This document shows positions 9,614 through 18,108 of a stretch of 64,000 bases of DNA, piece by piece. Where the stretch lies: contig NZ_BCYT01000002.1 of NCBI RefSeq assembly GCF_001598335.1, positions 186,001-250,000 of the forward strand. The letters are read 5' to 3'. The notes under the pieces were generated by a model that was not told the origin of the DNA, ran no database searches, and saw only the letters and a program-made list of their open reading frames with translations. This DNA comes from Sphingobium abikonense NBRC 16140. GTDB taxonomy: Bacteria > Pseudomonadota > Alphaproteobacteria > Sphingomonadales > Sphingomonadaceae. The position numbers were made by a program, and so were the translations under genes. Positions within the stretch are counted from its first letter, which is position 1, and each line of letters starts with the position of its first letter.

Positions 9614-9692
9614 CAGCAGAAGCGTTAACCGGCGCTTCCTTCAGATGGTCCCTCCAGGGATCAGCGCGACAAAAGCGAAAGCGAGTGCGAAC

Positions 9693-10214
9693 ATGAAACT
9701 CAACGAACTGAACGACAATGCCGGCGCCCGCAAGGGCCGTATGCGCGTGGGCCGCGGTATCGGCTCGGGCAAGGGCAAGACCGCAGGGCGCGGCCAGAAG
9801 GGTGCCAAGGCACGTTCGGGCGTCAGCATCAATGGCTTTGAAGGCGGCCAGATGCCGCTCCACATGCGTCTGCCAAAGCGCGGCTTCAACAATATCTTTG
9901 CCAAGGATTACGCGATCGTGAACCTGGGCGAAGTGCAGAAGGCGATCGACGCCGGCAAGCTGGACGCGGCCGCGACCCTCGACCACGCCGCGTTCAAGGC
10001 CGCCAACCTCGCCCGTGGTGGCAAGGATGGCGTCCGCCTGCTGGCCAAGGGTGAACTGACCGCGAAGGTCAGCTTCCTGGTCTCCGGTGCGTCGAAGGGC
10101 GCTGTCGAAGCGGTCGAAAAGGCTGGCGGCAAGGTCGAAGTGATCGCCGTTGTCCCGGCCGCCGAAAAGGCTGCTGCCAAGAAGGGCACGGCCAAGGCCG
10201 CCAAGAAGGGCTGA
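9693..10214 (+). CDS. rplO: 50S ribosomal protein L15
   Basis: L15 is a late large-subunit assembly protein. I place the start at 9693 ([22 protein letters not shown]), the family N-terminus, giving 173 residues. The [18 protein letters not shown] and [17 protein letters not shown] motifs are intact. The C-terminus ends in a Lys/Ala-rich tail (about 20 residues) not found in E. coli L15. Confidence 0.96.
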   Translation: MKLNELNDNAGARKGRMRVGRGIGSGKGKTAGRGQKGAKARSGVSINGFEGGQMPLHMRLPKRGFNNIFAKDYAIVNLGEVQKAIDAGKLDAAATLDHAAFKAANLARGGKDGVRLLAKGELTAKVSFLVSGASKGAVEAVEKAGGKVEVIAVVPAAEKAAAKKGTAKAAKKG

Positions 10215-10456
10215 ACCGGGTCCTAATAGTCTTGCAAGCAGGACCCCGCTGCCCGATATGGGTCGGCGGGGTCATGTGTTTCGGGGTTCCCGAACGCCTC
10301 TCCCCCCTTCCTTCGTTTCCCGCGCAGTCGAGAAACGCAGGGCTGACCGCTCCGTCGCCCGACTTTGCTCGACACGAACGGACCGGGGCGGTTAAGGGGA
10401 TAGCGATTCCGGCCGGGCTTTTGCCCGGACCAAGAGTGATTTGAAGGGCAGCCACC
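10215..10456 (+). promoter_or_regulatory. Structured rplO-secY spacer
   Basis: A 242-nt gap without a credible gene. It contains a hairpin with an 8-bp perfect outer stem GACCCCGC (10242-10249)/GCGGGGTC (10266-10273) and a second small hairpin CCGGGC-TTTT-GCCCGG (10413-10428) about 28 nt before the secY start. Neither has a T-run. Together with the terminator upstream of rplO, this suggests secY expression is set separately from the ribosomal proteins. No promoter can be named with confidence. Confidence 0.4.
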
Positions 10457-11821
10457 ATGGCATCGAGAGCCGACCAGCTCGCATCCAATCTTAGCCTCGC
10501 GAAATTCAGCCAGGCGACCGACCTCAAGAAGCGCCTGTGGTTTACGCTTGGCGCGCTGATTGTGTTCCGTTTCTTAAGCTTCGTGCCGTTGCCGGGTGTT
10601 GATCCGACCGCGCTGTCGACGCTCTATGCGCAGACCAATGGCGGCATCCTCGATATCTTCAACACCTTCTCGGGCGGGTCGCTCTCGCGCATGAGCCTCA
10701 TCGCGCTCGGCGTCATGCCCTATATCACCGCGTCGATCGTGGTGCAGCTGGCCGCTTCCCTCTCGCCGCAACTCGCCGCGATCAAGAAGGAAGGCGAAAG
10801 CGGGCGCAAGAAGCTCAACCAATATACGCGCTACGGCACGGTCGGCCTGACGGCGGTGCAGGGTTATTTCATCGCCGCCGGGCTTGAAAGCTTCGGCGCG
10901 CAGTCGGGCGTCGCCGCGGTGATCGAGCCGGGCCTGCTGTTCCGGCTGACCGCTGTCGTATCGCTGATCGGCGGCACGATGTTCCTGATGTGGCTGGGTG
11001 AACAGATCACGTCGCGCGGCATCGGTAACGGCGTCTCGCTCATCATCATGGCCGGCATCGTCGCGCAGCTGCCGGTGACGCTCAGCAACCTGTTCAAATC
11101 GGGTCGCGAAGGCTCCATTTCGGGCCTGCTGATCATGCTGGTCATCGTCATGGCGCTCGGCCTCATTCTGCTCATTTGCTACATGGAGCGGGCTCAGCGC
11201 CGCGTGCTGATCCAATATCCCAAGCGCCAGACGCGCCAGGGCCTGATGCAGGCCGATCGCAGCCATCTGCCCTTGAAGGTCAATACTGCCGGCGTCATTC
11301 CGCCGATCTTCGCTAGCTCGCTGCTGCTGATGCCGCTCACCATCTCGCAATTTGCGGGACAGACGGTCGCGGGCGAAAGCCGGCTGGGCGATTTCGTGCT
11401 GACGCTCAATCAGTATCTGTCGCACGGCAGCCCCGTCTATATGGCGCTTTACGGGCTTGGCATCGTCTTCTTCTGCTTCTTCTACACCGCCGTGGTGTTC
11501 AATCCGGAAGAAACGGCGGACAATCTCAAGCGCAATGGCGGCTTCATCCCCGGCATCCGTCCGGGCAAGAATACCGAGCATTATCTCGATTATGTGCTGA
11601 CGCGCATCACCGTCATCGGCGCGGCCTATCTGGCCTTCATCTGCCTGGTGCCGGAATTCGCGATCGCGCGTGCGGGCATCCCCTTCTACCTTGGTGGCAC
11701 TAGCCTTTTGATCGTGGTCAATGTTACGGTCGATACGGTGACCCAGATTCAGAGCCATCTGCTGGCGCATCAATATGGGGATCTGATCAAGAAGGCGAAG
11801 CTCAAGGGTCGGCTGCGCTGA
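10457..11821 (+). CDS. secY: Protein translocase subunit SecY
   Basis: SecY forms the protein-conducting channel of the inner membrane with SecE and SecG. The 454-residue protein has about ten hydrophobic segments; the plug and lateral gate regions are present (for example MPYITASIVVQL near residue 85). The cytosolic loop GLMQADRSHLPLKVNTAGVIPPIFASS is typical of bacterial SecY. It follows the structured spacer and precedes adk by about 50 nt. Confidence 0.97.
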   Translation: MASRADQLASNLSLAKFSQATDLKKRLWFTLGALIVFRFLSFVPLPGVDPTALSTLYAQTNGGILDIFNTFSGGSLSRMSLIALGVMPYITASIVVQLAASLSPQLAAIKKEGESGRKKLNQYTRYGTVGLTAVQGYFIAAGLESFGAQSGVAAVIEPGLLFRLTAVVSLIGGTMFLMWLGEQITSRGIGNGVSLIIMAGIVAQLPVTLSNLFKSGREGSISGLLIMLVIVMALGLILLICYMERAQRRVLIQYPKRQTRQGLMQADRSHLPLKVNTAGVIPPIFASSLLLMPLTISQFAGQTVAGESRLGDFVLTLNQYLSHGSPVYMALYGLGIVFFCFFYTAVVFNPEETADNLKRNGGFIPGIRPGKNTEHYLDYVLTRITVIGAAYLAFICLVPEFAIARAGIPFYLGGTSLLIVVNVTVDTVTQIQSHLLAHQYGDLIKKAKLKGRLR

Positions 11822-11873
11822 GGGGCGCGTCGACACTCTGACACAGCGCAACGAACAGGGGAGTATGCGCGCA

Positions 11874-12530
11874 ATGAACATCATTCTGCTTGGCCCTCCG
11901 GGTGCGGGCAAGGGCACGCAGGCGACTCGCCTGGTCGAGAGCCGGGGCATGGTCCAGCTATCGACCGGCGACATGCTGCGCGCGGCGGTGAAGGCGGGGA
12001 CGCCCATCGGACTCAAGGCGAAAGCGGTGATGGAGGCGGGCGAGCTGGTGTCGGACGAGATCGTCTCCGGCATCATCGGCGAGGCGCTGGATGCGCTGTC
12101 GCCCGAAACCGGCGTGATCTTCGACGGCTATCCCCGCACCGAGGCGCAGGCCCATTCGCTCGACACCATTCTGTCCGATCGAGGCCGCACGCTCGACCAT
12201 GTGATCGAGCTGGAAGTAGACGAGGACGCACTGGTGGATCGCATCACCGGCCGCTTCACCTGCGCCACCTGCGGCGCTGGCTATCATGACCGCTTCAAAC
12301 AGCCCAAGGTCGAGGGCGAGTGCGACAAATGCCATGGGCATGAATTCAAGCGCCGGCCCGACGACAATGAGGAGACGGTCCGGACGCGCATGGCGGAATA
12401 TCGCGCCAAGACCGCGCCCATCCTGCCCATCTACGAAGCGCGCGACATCGTATCCCGCGTTGACGGCATGGCAGACATGGATGATGTGACGGTAGCGATC
12501 TCCGCCATTCTGGATGGCAAAGCGCGCTAA
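11874..12530 (+). CDS. adk: Adenylate kinase, zinc-lid type
   Basis: Interconverts ATP + AMP with 2 ADP in the cytosol. The P-loop is GPPGAGKGT at residues 7-15. The lid carries four cysteines, Cys130, Cys133, Cys150 and Cys153 (CATC...CDKC), the structural zinc site found in Gram-positive and some alphaproteobacterial enzymes but not in E. coli. I prefer ATG 11874 over 11865 because CAGGGGAG at 11856-11863 is then properly spaced. Length is 218 residues. secY-adk order is typical. Confidence 0.95.
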   Translation: MNIILLGPPGAGKGTQATRLVESRGMVQLSTGDMLRAAVKAGTPIGLKAKAVMEAGELVSDEIVSGIIGEALDALSPETGVIFDGYPRTEAQAHSLDTILSDRGRTLDHVIELEVDEDALVDRITGRFTCATCGAGYHDRFKQPKVEGECDKCHGHEFKRRPDDNEETVRTRMAEYRAKTAPILPIYEARDIVSRVDGMADMDDVTVAISAILDGKAR

Positions 12531-12577
12531 ATTCCGCTCTGTTGTGGAAGCGGGGCAGCGCCTCATGCGACCTTATC

Positions 12578-12613
12578 AAGGGCCGGCACTGCAAAAGGCA
12601 GCGCCGGCCCTTT
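12578..12613 (+). terminator. Terminator after adk
   Basis: A long hairpin: a 10-bp outer arm (12578-12587 with 12603-12612), one mismatch, then a 4-bp inner arm (12589-12592 with 12598-12601) around AAAAG. Only three T residues follow. It lies 48 nt after the adk stop and marks the end of the ribosomal protein cluster. Confidence 0.7.
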
Positions 12614-12727
12614 GCGCGAACGGCGTCGCGCCGGTCCCTGTATCAAAGCGGGAAGGGGGGCAGTGAAACGGCTTCTTATCGTTTCCGGTTAACCATCTTC
12701 GTGGCGGACTTATTGCTGTTTCATTGC

Positions 12728-12733
12728 TATAGG
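12728..12733 (+). promoter_or_regulatory. -10-like hexamer of acyltransferase gene
   Basis: TATAGG begins 11 nt before the ATG. With a usual 6-7 nt gap to the start point, transcription would begin at or next to the start codon. No good -35 hexamer is visible, so the call is tentative. Confidence 0.4.
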
Positions 12734-12738
12734 GGCGC

Positions 12739-13782
12739 ATGGATCGCCCGAAGCTCAACCATGGTCGCCTGACCGAACTGGATGCCCTGCGCGGCATCGG
12801 GGCGTTGTGCGTGCTGATCTTCCATTATTCGACGCGCTTTCATGAGCTGTTCCCGCAGGCGGCGCATGTGCCGTTCAGCTTCCCCGGCGGCAATTATCGC
12901 GTGCTGCTGTTTTTCACGATTTCGGGCTTCGCGATCTTCTTCACGCTGGACCGGATCGGGACGGTCGCCGACTTCATGGTCAATCGCTTCGCGCGGCTTT
13001 ATCCCGCCTATCTTGTGGCGATGCTGCTGACGCTTGCGGTCGAATATCTGGCCCATGCGACGCAATTGCTGATCGGCCCCGTCGCCATCCTCGCCAATTT
13101 CACCATGCTTCAGGGCTTTGCCTTCCTGCCCGAGGTGGATGGCGCCTACTGGACGCTGACGGTGGAGATCGCATTCTATTTCTGCATGATCAGCATCTGG
13201 AAATTCGCCGGTACCCGTCGGCTCGAACCCTTGCTGGCGGGGTGGCTGCTGCTGCGTTGGCTCTATTGGATCTGGCCCGACATGCCCGAACGCATCATCA
13301 TGCTGCTGGTGCTGCGCTACACGCCCTTCTTCGTGATCGGCATGCTGGCCTATCGCTGCTGGCGCGGGGAACGCAGCCTCAGGCAGCAGGCACCCTATGC
13401 CGCCCTGGCGCTGCTTTCCATCGCGACGATGGAAACATGGGACGTGACCCTGGTGGGTGTCGTGCTGCTCGCCGCCTTCACCGCGCTCATCAACGGGAAG
13501 CTGCGTTTCCTGCGCGTGCAGCCCCTGATCTGGCTCGGTGGGATCAGCTATTCCTTCTACCTCATCCACCAGCATGTCGGTTTCGTCATCATGCTGGAAA
13601 TGGCAAGGGCGGGCTACAGCCCCTGGATCGGCTTTGCCGCCGCCTTCGCGGTGGCGCTGCTGCTCGGCACCGCGATCAATCGCCTGGTCGAAAGGCCGGC
13701 CGGCGAGGCCATCCTCGCCTGGTGGAAGCGCCGCCGCACCGCCCGCATGCTCATACCCGGCGTGACGCCCAGCCAGACATGA
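12739..13782 (+). CDS. Acyltransferase family 3 (OafA-like) membrane protein
   Basis: An integral membrane acyltransferase of the OafA/YrhL type (acyltransferase family 3), which transfers acetyl or other acyl groups to surface polysaccharides or lipids. The N-terminus LTELDALRGIGALCVLIFHY has the family Arg and the catalytic His, and FFTISGFAIFF follows. About ten hydrophobic segments span 347 residues, with the RFARLYPAYLVAM motif after the second. The actual substrate cannot be told. A TATAGG hexamer begins 11 nt before the ATG with no ribosome binding site, suggesting a leaderless mRNA. Confidence 0.88.
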   Translation: MDRPKLNHGRLTELDALRGIGALCVLIFHYSTRFHELFPQAAHVPFSFPGGNYRVLLFFTISGFAIFFTLDRIGTVADFMVNRFARLYPAYLVAMLLTLAVEYLAHATQLLIGPVAILANFTMLQGFAFLPEVDGAYWTLTVEIAFYFCMISIWKFAGTRRLEPLLAGWLLLRWLYWIWPDMPERIIMLLVLRYTPFFVIGMLAYRCWRGERSLRQQAPYAALALLSIATMETWDVTLVGVVLLAAFTALINGKLRFLRVQPLIWLGGISYSFYLIHQHVGFVIMLEMARAGYSPWIGFAAAFAVALLLGTAINRLVERPAGEAILAWWKRRRTARMLIPGVTPSQT

Positions 13783-13784
13783 AA

Positions 13785-13810
13785 AGGCGCGGCCATCGCT
13801 GGCCGCGCCT
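13785..13810 (-). terminator. Terminator of the CsgG-like gene, possibly bidirectional
   Basis: A perfect 11-bp inverted repeat (13785-13795 with 13800-13810) around TCGC. On the minus strand it is followed by TTTT, so it fits as the terminator of the minus-strand gene ending at 13834. It also follows the acyltransferase stop by 2 nt and may serve both convergent genes. Confidence 0.75.
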
Positions 13811-13833
13811 CTCGCATTGCTCGGCTGCGGACC

Positions 13834-14646
13834 TTATTGCGCCACGGGCGCCGCCGCCGCCGCATTGTCGGGCAGACCGCCCAGTTGCGTCACCAGCTTG
13901 GTATAGGCGTCGAGATAGGCGAGCACGATGACCTGGCCGATTTCGGTATTCTGATAGCCCGAACCGCCAGCCGCCGCGAAGCCGCCCCACCAGCCGCCGC
14001 CTGCGCCGCCGCCAAAGCCGACATCGGTCTTGCGCGCATAGCCTTCGGTCAGCGCCTCTTCCTCGGTCGTGCGGGCGTTCACGATCGACAAGGTGACATT
14101 GGCTTCCTTCTTCTTGATGTTCAGCCCGCCCAGGATCGCGCCGCCAAAGCCGCCCATCAGGCCGCCCAGCGCGCCGCCGATGCCGCCGCCGCCCGAATTG
14201 CGGTTGGACGACACGATGTCGGGCTCCAGATAATAGTCCGCCGCCTTCACTTGGCCCTTGCCCAGATTCGATCCCGCCTGCAATTCGCCGGCGTCCGCCA
14301 TGGCGCGTTCCATCGCGCGGCTCTGCATCGAGCGGCCGCGATTGACCATGCGGAAACAGCCGGACTGCTGGACGAACACCTTCAGGATCGCCTCAGGGCT
14401 GCCCAGATTGAGTTCGCGCCACCACTGATTGTCCGGTTCGACGATCGCAACCGTCCCCAGCATCTTCGTGCAGTGCGGGATTTCGCGGGTTGCGCGCTCC
14501 TGCGAGCGCCGGCCGGACGACGCGCCCTTGGTCGTGCCGTCCTTGTAGGTCTTGCCCGAAGAACTCATGTTGGTCTGCGCGATGGTCGTCGCTGGCGCGG
14601 CGGTCAGGACCGCCGTGGCGGCCAGCGCGGTTAGCATTTTGGACAT
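13834..14646 (-). CDS. CsgG-like secreted protein
   Basis: An exported protein of 270 residues with a Sec signal peptide (residues 1-23, ending TIAQ) and no lipobox cysteine. The body resembles the CsgG/LpoB-type nucleotide-binding-like fold: GTVAIVEPD, then a segment on Met-Val-Asn-Arg-Gly, AADYYLEPDIV, and NVTLSIVNARTTEEEALTEGYARKTDV. In CsgG proteins these form the periplasmic domain of an outer-membrane secretion channel. A glycine-rich stretch at about 145-165 and another near 215 are unusual. No curli-like partner genes are nearby, so the role is unknown. Confidence 0.65.
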   Translation of the reverse strand: MSKMLTALAATAVLTAAPATTIAQTNMSSSGKTYKDGTTKGASSGRRSQERATREIPHCTKMLGTVAIVEPDNQWWRELNLGSPEAILKVFVQQSGCFRMVNRGRSMQSRAMERAMADAGELQAGSNLGKGQVKAADYYLEPDIVSSNRNSGGGGIGGALGGLMGGFGGAILGGLNIKKKEANVTLSIVNARTTEEEALTEGYARKTDVGFGGGAGGGWWGGFAAAGGSGYQNTEIGQVIVLAYLDAYTKLVTQLGGLPDNAAAAAPVAQ

Positions 14647-14776
14647 TGCCCCAATTTTCCCCTTGATGCGGTGAAGTTCAGCCGTTTTTTCTTATGGCGC
14701 GACCCGGCAAAGGAGGGCTTTCATTAGCATGAAGTGGCCCGCTTGCCTACAGATGCCGCACCGCGCGTCAGCCGTG

Positions 14777-14805
14777 CTGACAGGGCGGAGAATCGCTGCT
14801 ATCGG
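14777..14805 (+). promoter_or_regulatory. Predicted lepA promoter, leaderless
   Basis: CTGACA (14777-14782), a 17-nt spacer, and TATCGG (14800-14805) resemble a housekeeping promoter. The -10 hexamer begins 12 nt before the lepA ATG, so the mRNA would start at or near the start codon; no ribosome binding site is present. Confidence 0.55.
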
Positions 14806-14811
14806 GCGCCG

Positions 14812-16617
14812 ATGACTGACCTGTCCCAGATCCGTAACTTCTCGATCATCGCGCATATCGACCATGGCAAATCGACCCTGGCCGATCGCCTGATCCAGCG
14901 CACCGGCGGCCTGACCGACCGCGAAATGAGCGCGCAGGTGCTCGACAATATGGACATCGAAAAGGAACGCGGCATCACGATCAAGGCGCAGACCGTGCGC
15001 CTCGATTATGTTGCCAAGGACGGGCAGAGCTACGCGCTCAACCTCATGGACACGCCGGGGCATGTCGACTTCGCCTATGAAGTCTCGCGCAGCCTGGCCG
15101 CCTGTGAAGGCGCACTGCTGGTAGTCGACGCCGCGCAGGGGGTGGAGGCGCAGACGCTGGCAAACGTCTATCAATCAATCGAGCATGATCATGAAATCGT
15201 GCCTGTCATCAACAAGATCGACCTGCCGGCCGCTGAACCGGAAAAGGTGAAGGCCGAGATTGAGGAGGTGATCGGCCTCGATGCGTCCGAAGCGGTGCTG
15301 GCCAGCGCCAAGTCCGGCATCGGCATCGACGACATATTGGAAGCGATCGTCGCCAAGATCCCCGCGCCAAAAGGGGACCGGGACGCACCCTTGGAAGCGA
15401 TGCTGGTCGACAGCTGGTATGACCCGTATCTCGGCGTCGTCATTCTGGTGCGTGTCATGAATGGCGTCATCCGGAAGGGCCAGAATATCAAGTTCATGAT
15501 CGGCGGCACCGAACATCTGATCGACCGGGTCGGCTGTTTCCGGCCCAAGATCGAGCAGCTGGCCGAACTGGGGCCAGGCGAAATCGGCTTCATCACCGCG
15601 CAGATCAAGGACATCAGCCAGACGCGCGTGGGTGACACCATTACCACGGTCAAGAACCCGGCGACCAAGCCCTTGCCGGGGTTCAAGGAAGTGCAGTCGG
15701 TCGTCTTCTGCGGCCTCTTCCCGGTCGACGCCAACGACTTTGAAAAGCTGCGCGACTCGATCGGCAAGCTGCGCCTCAACGACGCCAGCTTCTCGTTCGA
15801 GATGGAAACCTCCGCAGCGCTCGGCTTCGGCTTCCGCTGCGGGTTCCTGGGCCTTCTTCATCTGGAGATCATTCAGGAGCGGCTGACCCGCGAGTATGAT
15901 CTCGACCTCATCACCACCGCGCCGTCGGTGGTCTATGACATGCACATGAAGGACGGGACGGTGCGCCATCTGCACAACCCCGCCGACATGCCCGATCCCA
16001 ATCATATCGAAATGATCGAGGAGCCGTGGATCGAGGCAGTGATCTACTGCCCCGACGAATATCTGGGCAGCATCCTCAAGCTCTGCCAGGACCGGCGCGG
16101 CATCCAGAAGAACCTGACCTATGTCGGCGGGCGTGCGCAAGTGACCTATGAACTGCCGCTCAACGAAGTCGTGTTCGATTTCTACGACCGGCTGAAATCG
16201 ATTTCCCGCGGCTATGCCAGCTTCGACTATCACCAGATCGGCACGCGCGAGGGCGACCTCGTCAAGATGAGCATCCTGGTCAATAACGAGCCGGTCGACG
16301 CGCTCAGCATGATCGTCCACCGCTCCGCCGCCGAAGCGCGCGGGCGGCATATGTGCGAGCGGTTGAAGGACCTCATCCCCCGCCATTTGTTCAAGATTCC
16401 GATCCAGGCGGCGATCGGCGGCAAGGTGATCGCGCGTGAGACGATCGCGGCGATGCGCAAGGACGTCACCGCCAAATGCTATGGCGGCGACATCAGCCGC
16501 AAGAAGAAGCTGCTCGACAAGCAGAAGGAGGGCAAGAAGCGGATGCGCGAATATGGCAGCGTGCAGATCCCGCAGGAAGCCTTCATTGCCGCGCTGCGCA
16601 TGGGCGACGAAAGCTGA
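14812..16617 (+). CDS. lepA: Elongation factor 4 (LepA)
   Basis: LepA is a ribosomal GTPase related to EF-G, involved in initiation or back-translocation under stress. ATG 14812 ([22 protein letters not shown]) gives the usual 601 residues; an in-frame upstream codon at 14734 is unlikely. The P-loop [17 protein letters not shown] and NKIDLP motifs are all present. The C-terminal LepA-specific domain ends [22 protein letters not shown]. The gene is divergent from the CsgG-like gene. Confidence 0.97.
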   Translation: MTDLSQIRNFSIIAHIDHGKSTLADRLIQRTGGLTDREMSAQVLDNMDIEKERGITIKAQTVRLDYVAKDGQSYALNLMDTPGHVDFAYEVSRSLAACEGALLVVDAAQGVEAQTLANVYQSIEHDHEIVPVINKIDLPAAEPEKVKAEIEEVIGLDASEAVLASAKSGIGIDDILEAIVAKIPAPKGDRDAPLEAMLVDSWYDPYLGVVILVRVMNGVIRKGQNIKFMIGGTEHLIDRVGCFRPKIEQLAELGPGEIGFITAQIKDISQTRVGDTITTVKNPATKPLPGFKEVQSVVFCGLFPVDANDFEKLRDSIGKLRLNDASFSFEMETSAALGFGFRCGFLGLLHLEIIQERLTREYDLDLITTAPSVVYDMHMKDGTVRHLHNPADMPDPNHIEMIEEPWIEAVIYCPDEYLGSILKLCQDRRGIQKNLTYVGGRAQVTYELPLNEVVFDFYDRLKSISRGYASFDYHQIGTREGDLVKMSILVNNEPVDALSMIVHRSAAEARGRHMCERLKDLIPRHLFKIPIQAAIGGKVIARETIAAMRKDVTAKCYGGDISRKKKLLDKQKEGKKRMREYGSVQIPQEAFIAALRMGDES

Positions 16618-17099
16618 CCGCGCCGGGCGATCCCTATTCGGCCCTGGCCGATCAGGTCGCCCGCATCGAACGCGCCGCTATTTTCCTTGCCAACGGGATG
16701 GCGACAGGCGGCTGCCCCGACGCCTGCGTCCGCCGCCGCGACGCCATGCCGGCGCGGCTCATCGGCAATGGCCTGCGCGAACTGGACCTGTTCCTGACCG
16801 ACCTCATTGTCGAGGCCGACCGCTTGGATCGGCTAGGCGCGGCCGCCGGCGCAGACCCTGGCGTCCATCCGCAGCGCCGCATCTTCAGCGCCGCCGAAGC
16901 CTGGCGGCGGGTCGCTCCGCGCCTTGGCTTGCCCGACGAAGGCCGCGCGCGCCTGCGGCAGATGCGTGCGGCGCAAAATCGCCATTGCTTCGGGGCATGG
17001 CGGGACGCAGACAGCGGCCCGGCGCTCCAGCGCGCCTGCGCCGATTATGCCCGCTTCGCTGGCCACGTGCTGGCGGCGGCGCGGAGCAAGGCGGGGTAG
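16614..17099 (+). CDS. Hypothetical protein downstream of lepA
   Basis: An open frame of about 160 codons that begins at the lepA end and runs to 17099. No ATG exists near the frame opening; the first non-overlapping candidates are CTG at 16614 or ATG at 16698, so the start is uncertain. The product is rich in Ala and Arg and looks mostly helical ([20 protein letters not shown]..., [21 protein letters not shown]). I recognise no family. Codon use matches neighbours, and it does not overlap lepA by more than a few bases, so I think it is coding. Confidence 0.6.
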   Translation: MTAPGDPYSALADQVARIERAAIFLANGMATGGCPDACVRRRDAMPARLIGNGLRELDLFLTDLIVEADRLDRLGAAAGADPGVHPQRRIFSAAEAWRRVAPRLGLPDEGRARLRQMRAAQNRHCFGAWRDADSGPALQRACADYARFAGHVLAAARSKAG

Positions 17100-17204
17100 G
17101 GCGGCCAATGCCGACGGCAAAAACGACAGGTGCGATCCAACAAAAAGAGATGCCTTGCAGCTGTCGGCTTCAGTGTCAATCTTGACGGCGCGCCGGCCTG
17201 TTCC

Positions 17205-17708
17205 TCAGCCCGCCTTCGGACAGTCGCCCACCCGCCGCGCGGTCAGGTCGTGGGTGGTGCGCAGCACCGGTTTTCCACCCTCGGTCTTGGTCATCGTCGT
17301 GCCCAGCGTCATGCTGTCATTGGTGTAATTGCCCTCGACTACCAGTTCCGACACGCCCGCGCCGGCCTTGCAGCTGAGCGTCGCGATCAGCCGTCCCTTG
17401 CGCACCAGCTTGTCCTTGTAGACGCAATCCTGCCCCTCCGGCCCCGCAAGCGCATCGGCATCCGGCGCATTATCCGCGTCGAACGCGATGCAGAGCTTTT
17501 CCTCGCCTATCTGCTTCAGCGCCTCCTGATATTGGGCAGGCGTCACGGTCGGGGTGTTATAGCCGGTCGTCTTGCGGGTCAGCTCCCATTCCCCGGCCTG
17601 CATGACGATGGGCGGCTCTTCGGCCTGCGGCGCGGGCGTCGGGTCACTGCCGCACGCCCCGAGGGCCAGCATCGGGGCGGTCACCGCGCCCAGCATCAGA
17701 AATCGCAT
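17205..17708 (-). CDS. DUF3617-type lipoprotein
   Basis: A predicted lipoprotein of 167 residues; LALGAC ends its signal sequence (cysteine near residue 19). The body starts with the DUF3617 feature MQAGEWELTRKTTGY, has a Cys pair (LCIAF..., DCVYKD...) and ends RRVGDCPKAG. DUF3617 proteins are periplasmic or outer-membrane associated and of unknown function, and are abundant in sphingomonads. The start at 17708 follows GAGGAAAT. A second member lies at 18979-19542. Confidence 0.8.
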   Translation of the reverse strand: MRFLMLGAVTAPMLALGACGSDPTPAPQAEEPPIVMQAGEWELTRKTTGYNTPTVTPAQYQEALKQIGEEKLCIAFDADNAPDADALAGPEGQDCVYKDKLVRKGRLIATLSCKAGAGVSELVVEGNYTNDSMTLGTTMTKTEGGKPVLRTTHDLTARRVGDCPKAG

Positions 17709-17796
17709 TTCCTCTCCCCAACCTTGGTGTCGAGTCATTGGCGCAAGGCTCTACTGCCCGGCCCCAAAGTGCAAGACCAAAGCGCACCGGGTTCCA

Positions 17797-18108
17797 TCAT
17801 CGCCGACGCCGGATACCGCGCGTTGGCGCATGGAAATCGGGCGGCTTCCCGTCGATCCAGCGCAGGAAGGCGGCAAGGGCAGGCGCGCCTCGCAAGTCGG
17901 CAGCGGAGGCAAGGTCGCGAGCCAATTGCGCGTTGGTGAAGGTCGCGTGGATGGTGCGATGGCAAATGGGATGCACCGCCACCGTCTCCCGCCCGCCCCG
18001 GCTCTTGGGCACAGGATGATGCCACTCGATCCGTGCGCCCAATGGCCGGCCGCAGAGCCAGCAGGGCAAATCCCTATTCGCCCTCGCCAATATCATCATC
18101 ATCGACAA
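17797..18108 (-). CDS. HNH endonuclease-like small protein
   Basis: A 103-residue protein with CxxC (CWLCGRPL, residues 16-19) and the core IEWHHPVPKSRGG...VHPICHRTIHATFTN, which keeps the paired His and C-H residues of HNH nucleases. HNH domains bind a metal and cut DNA; small stand-alone ones are common and mostly uncharacterised. Its first 35 nt overlap the 3' end of the upstream gene in another frame, so it is likely co-translated with it. Confidence 0.78.
   Translation of the reverse strand: MSMMMILARANRDLPCWLCGRPLGARIEWHHPVPKSRGGRETVAVHPICHRTIHATFTNAQLARDLASAADLRGAPALAAFLRWIDGKPPDFHAPTRGIRRRR

Noticed and set aside
14200..14560. Gly-rich stretches in the CsgG-like gene as tandem DNA repeats
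   Set aside because: They are low-complexity protein segments, not regular DNA repeats of fixed unit length.
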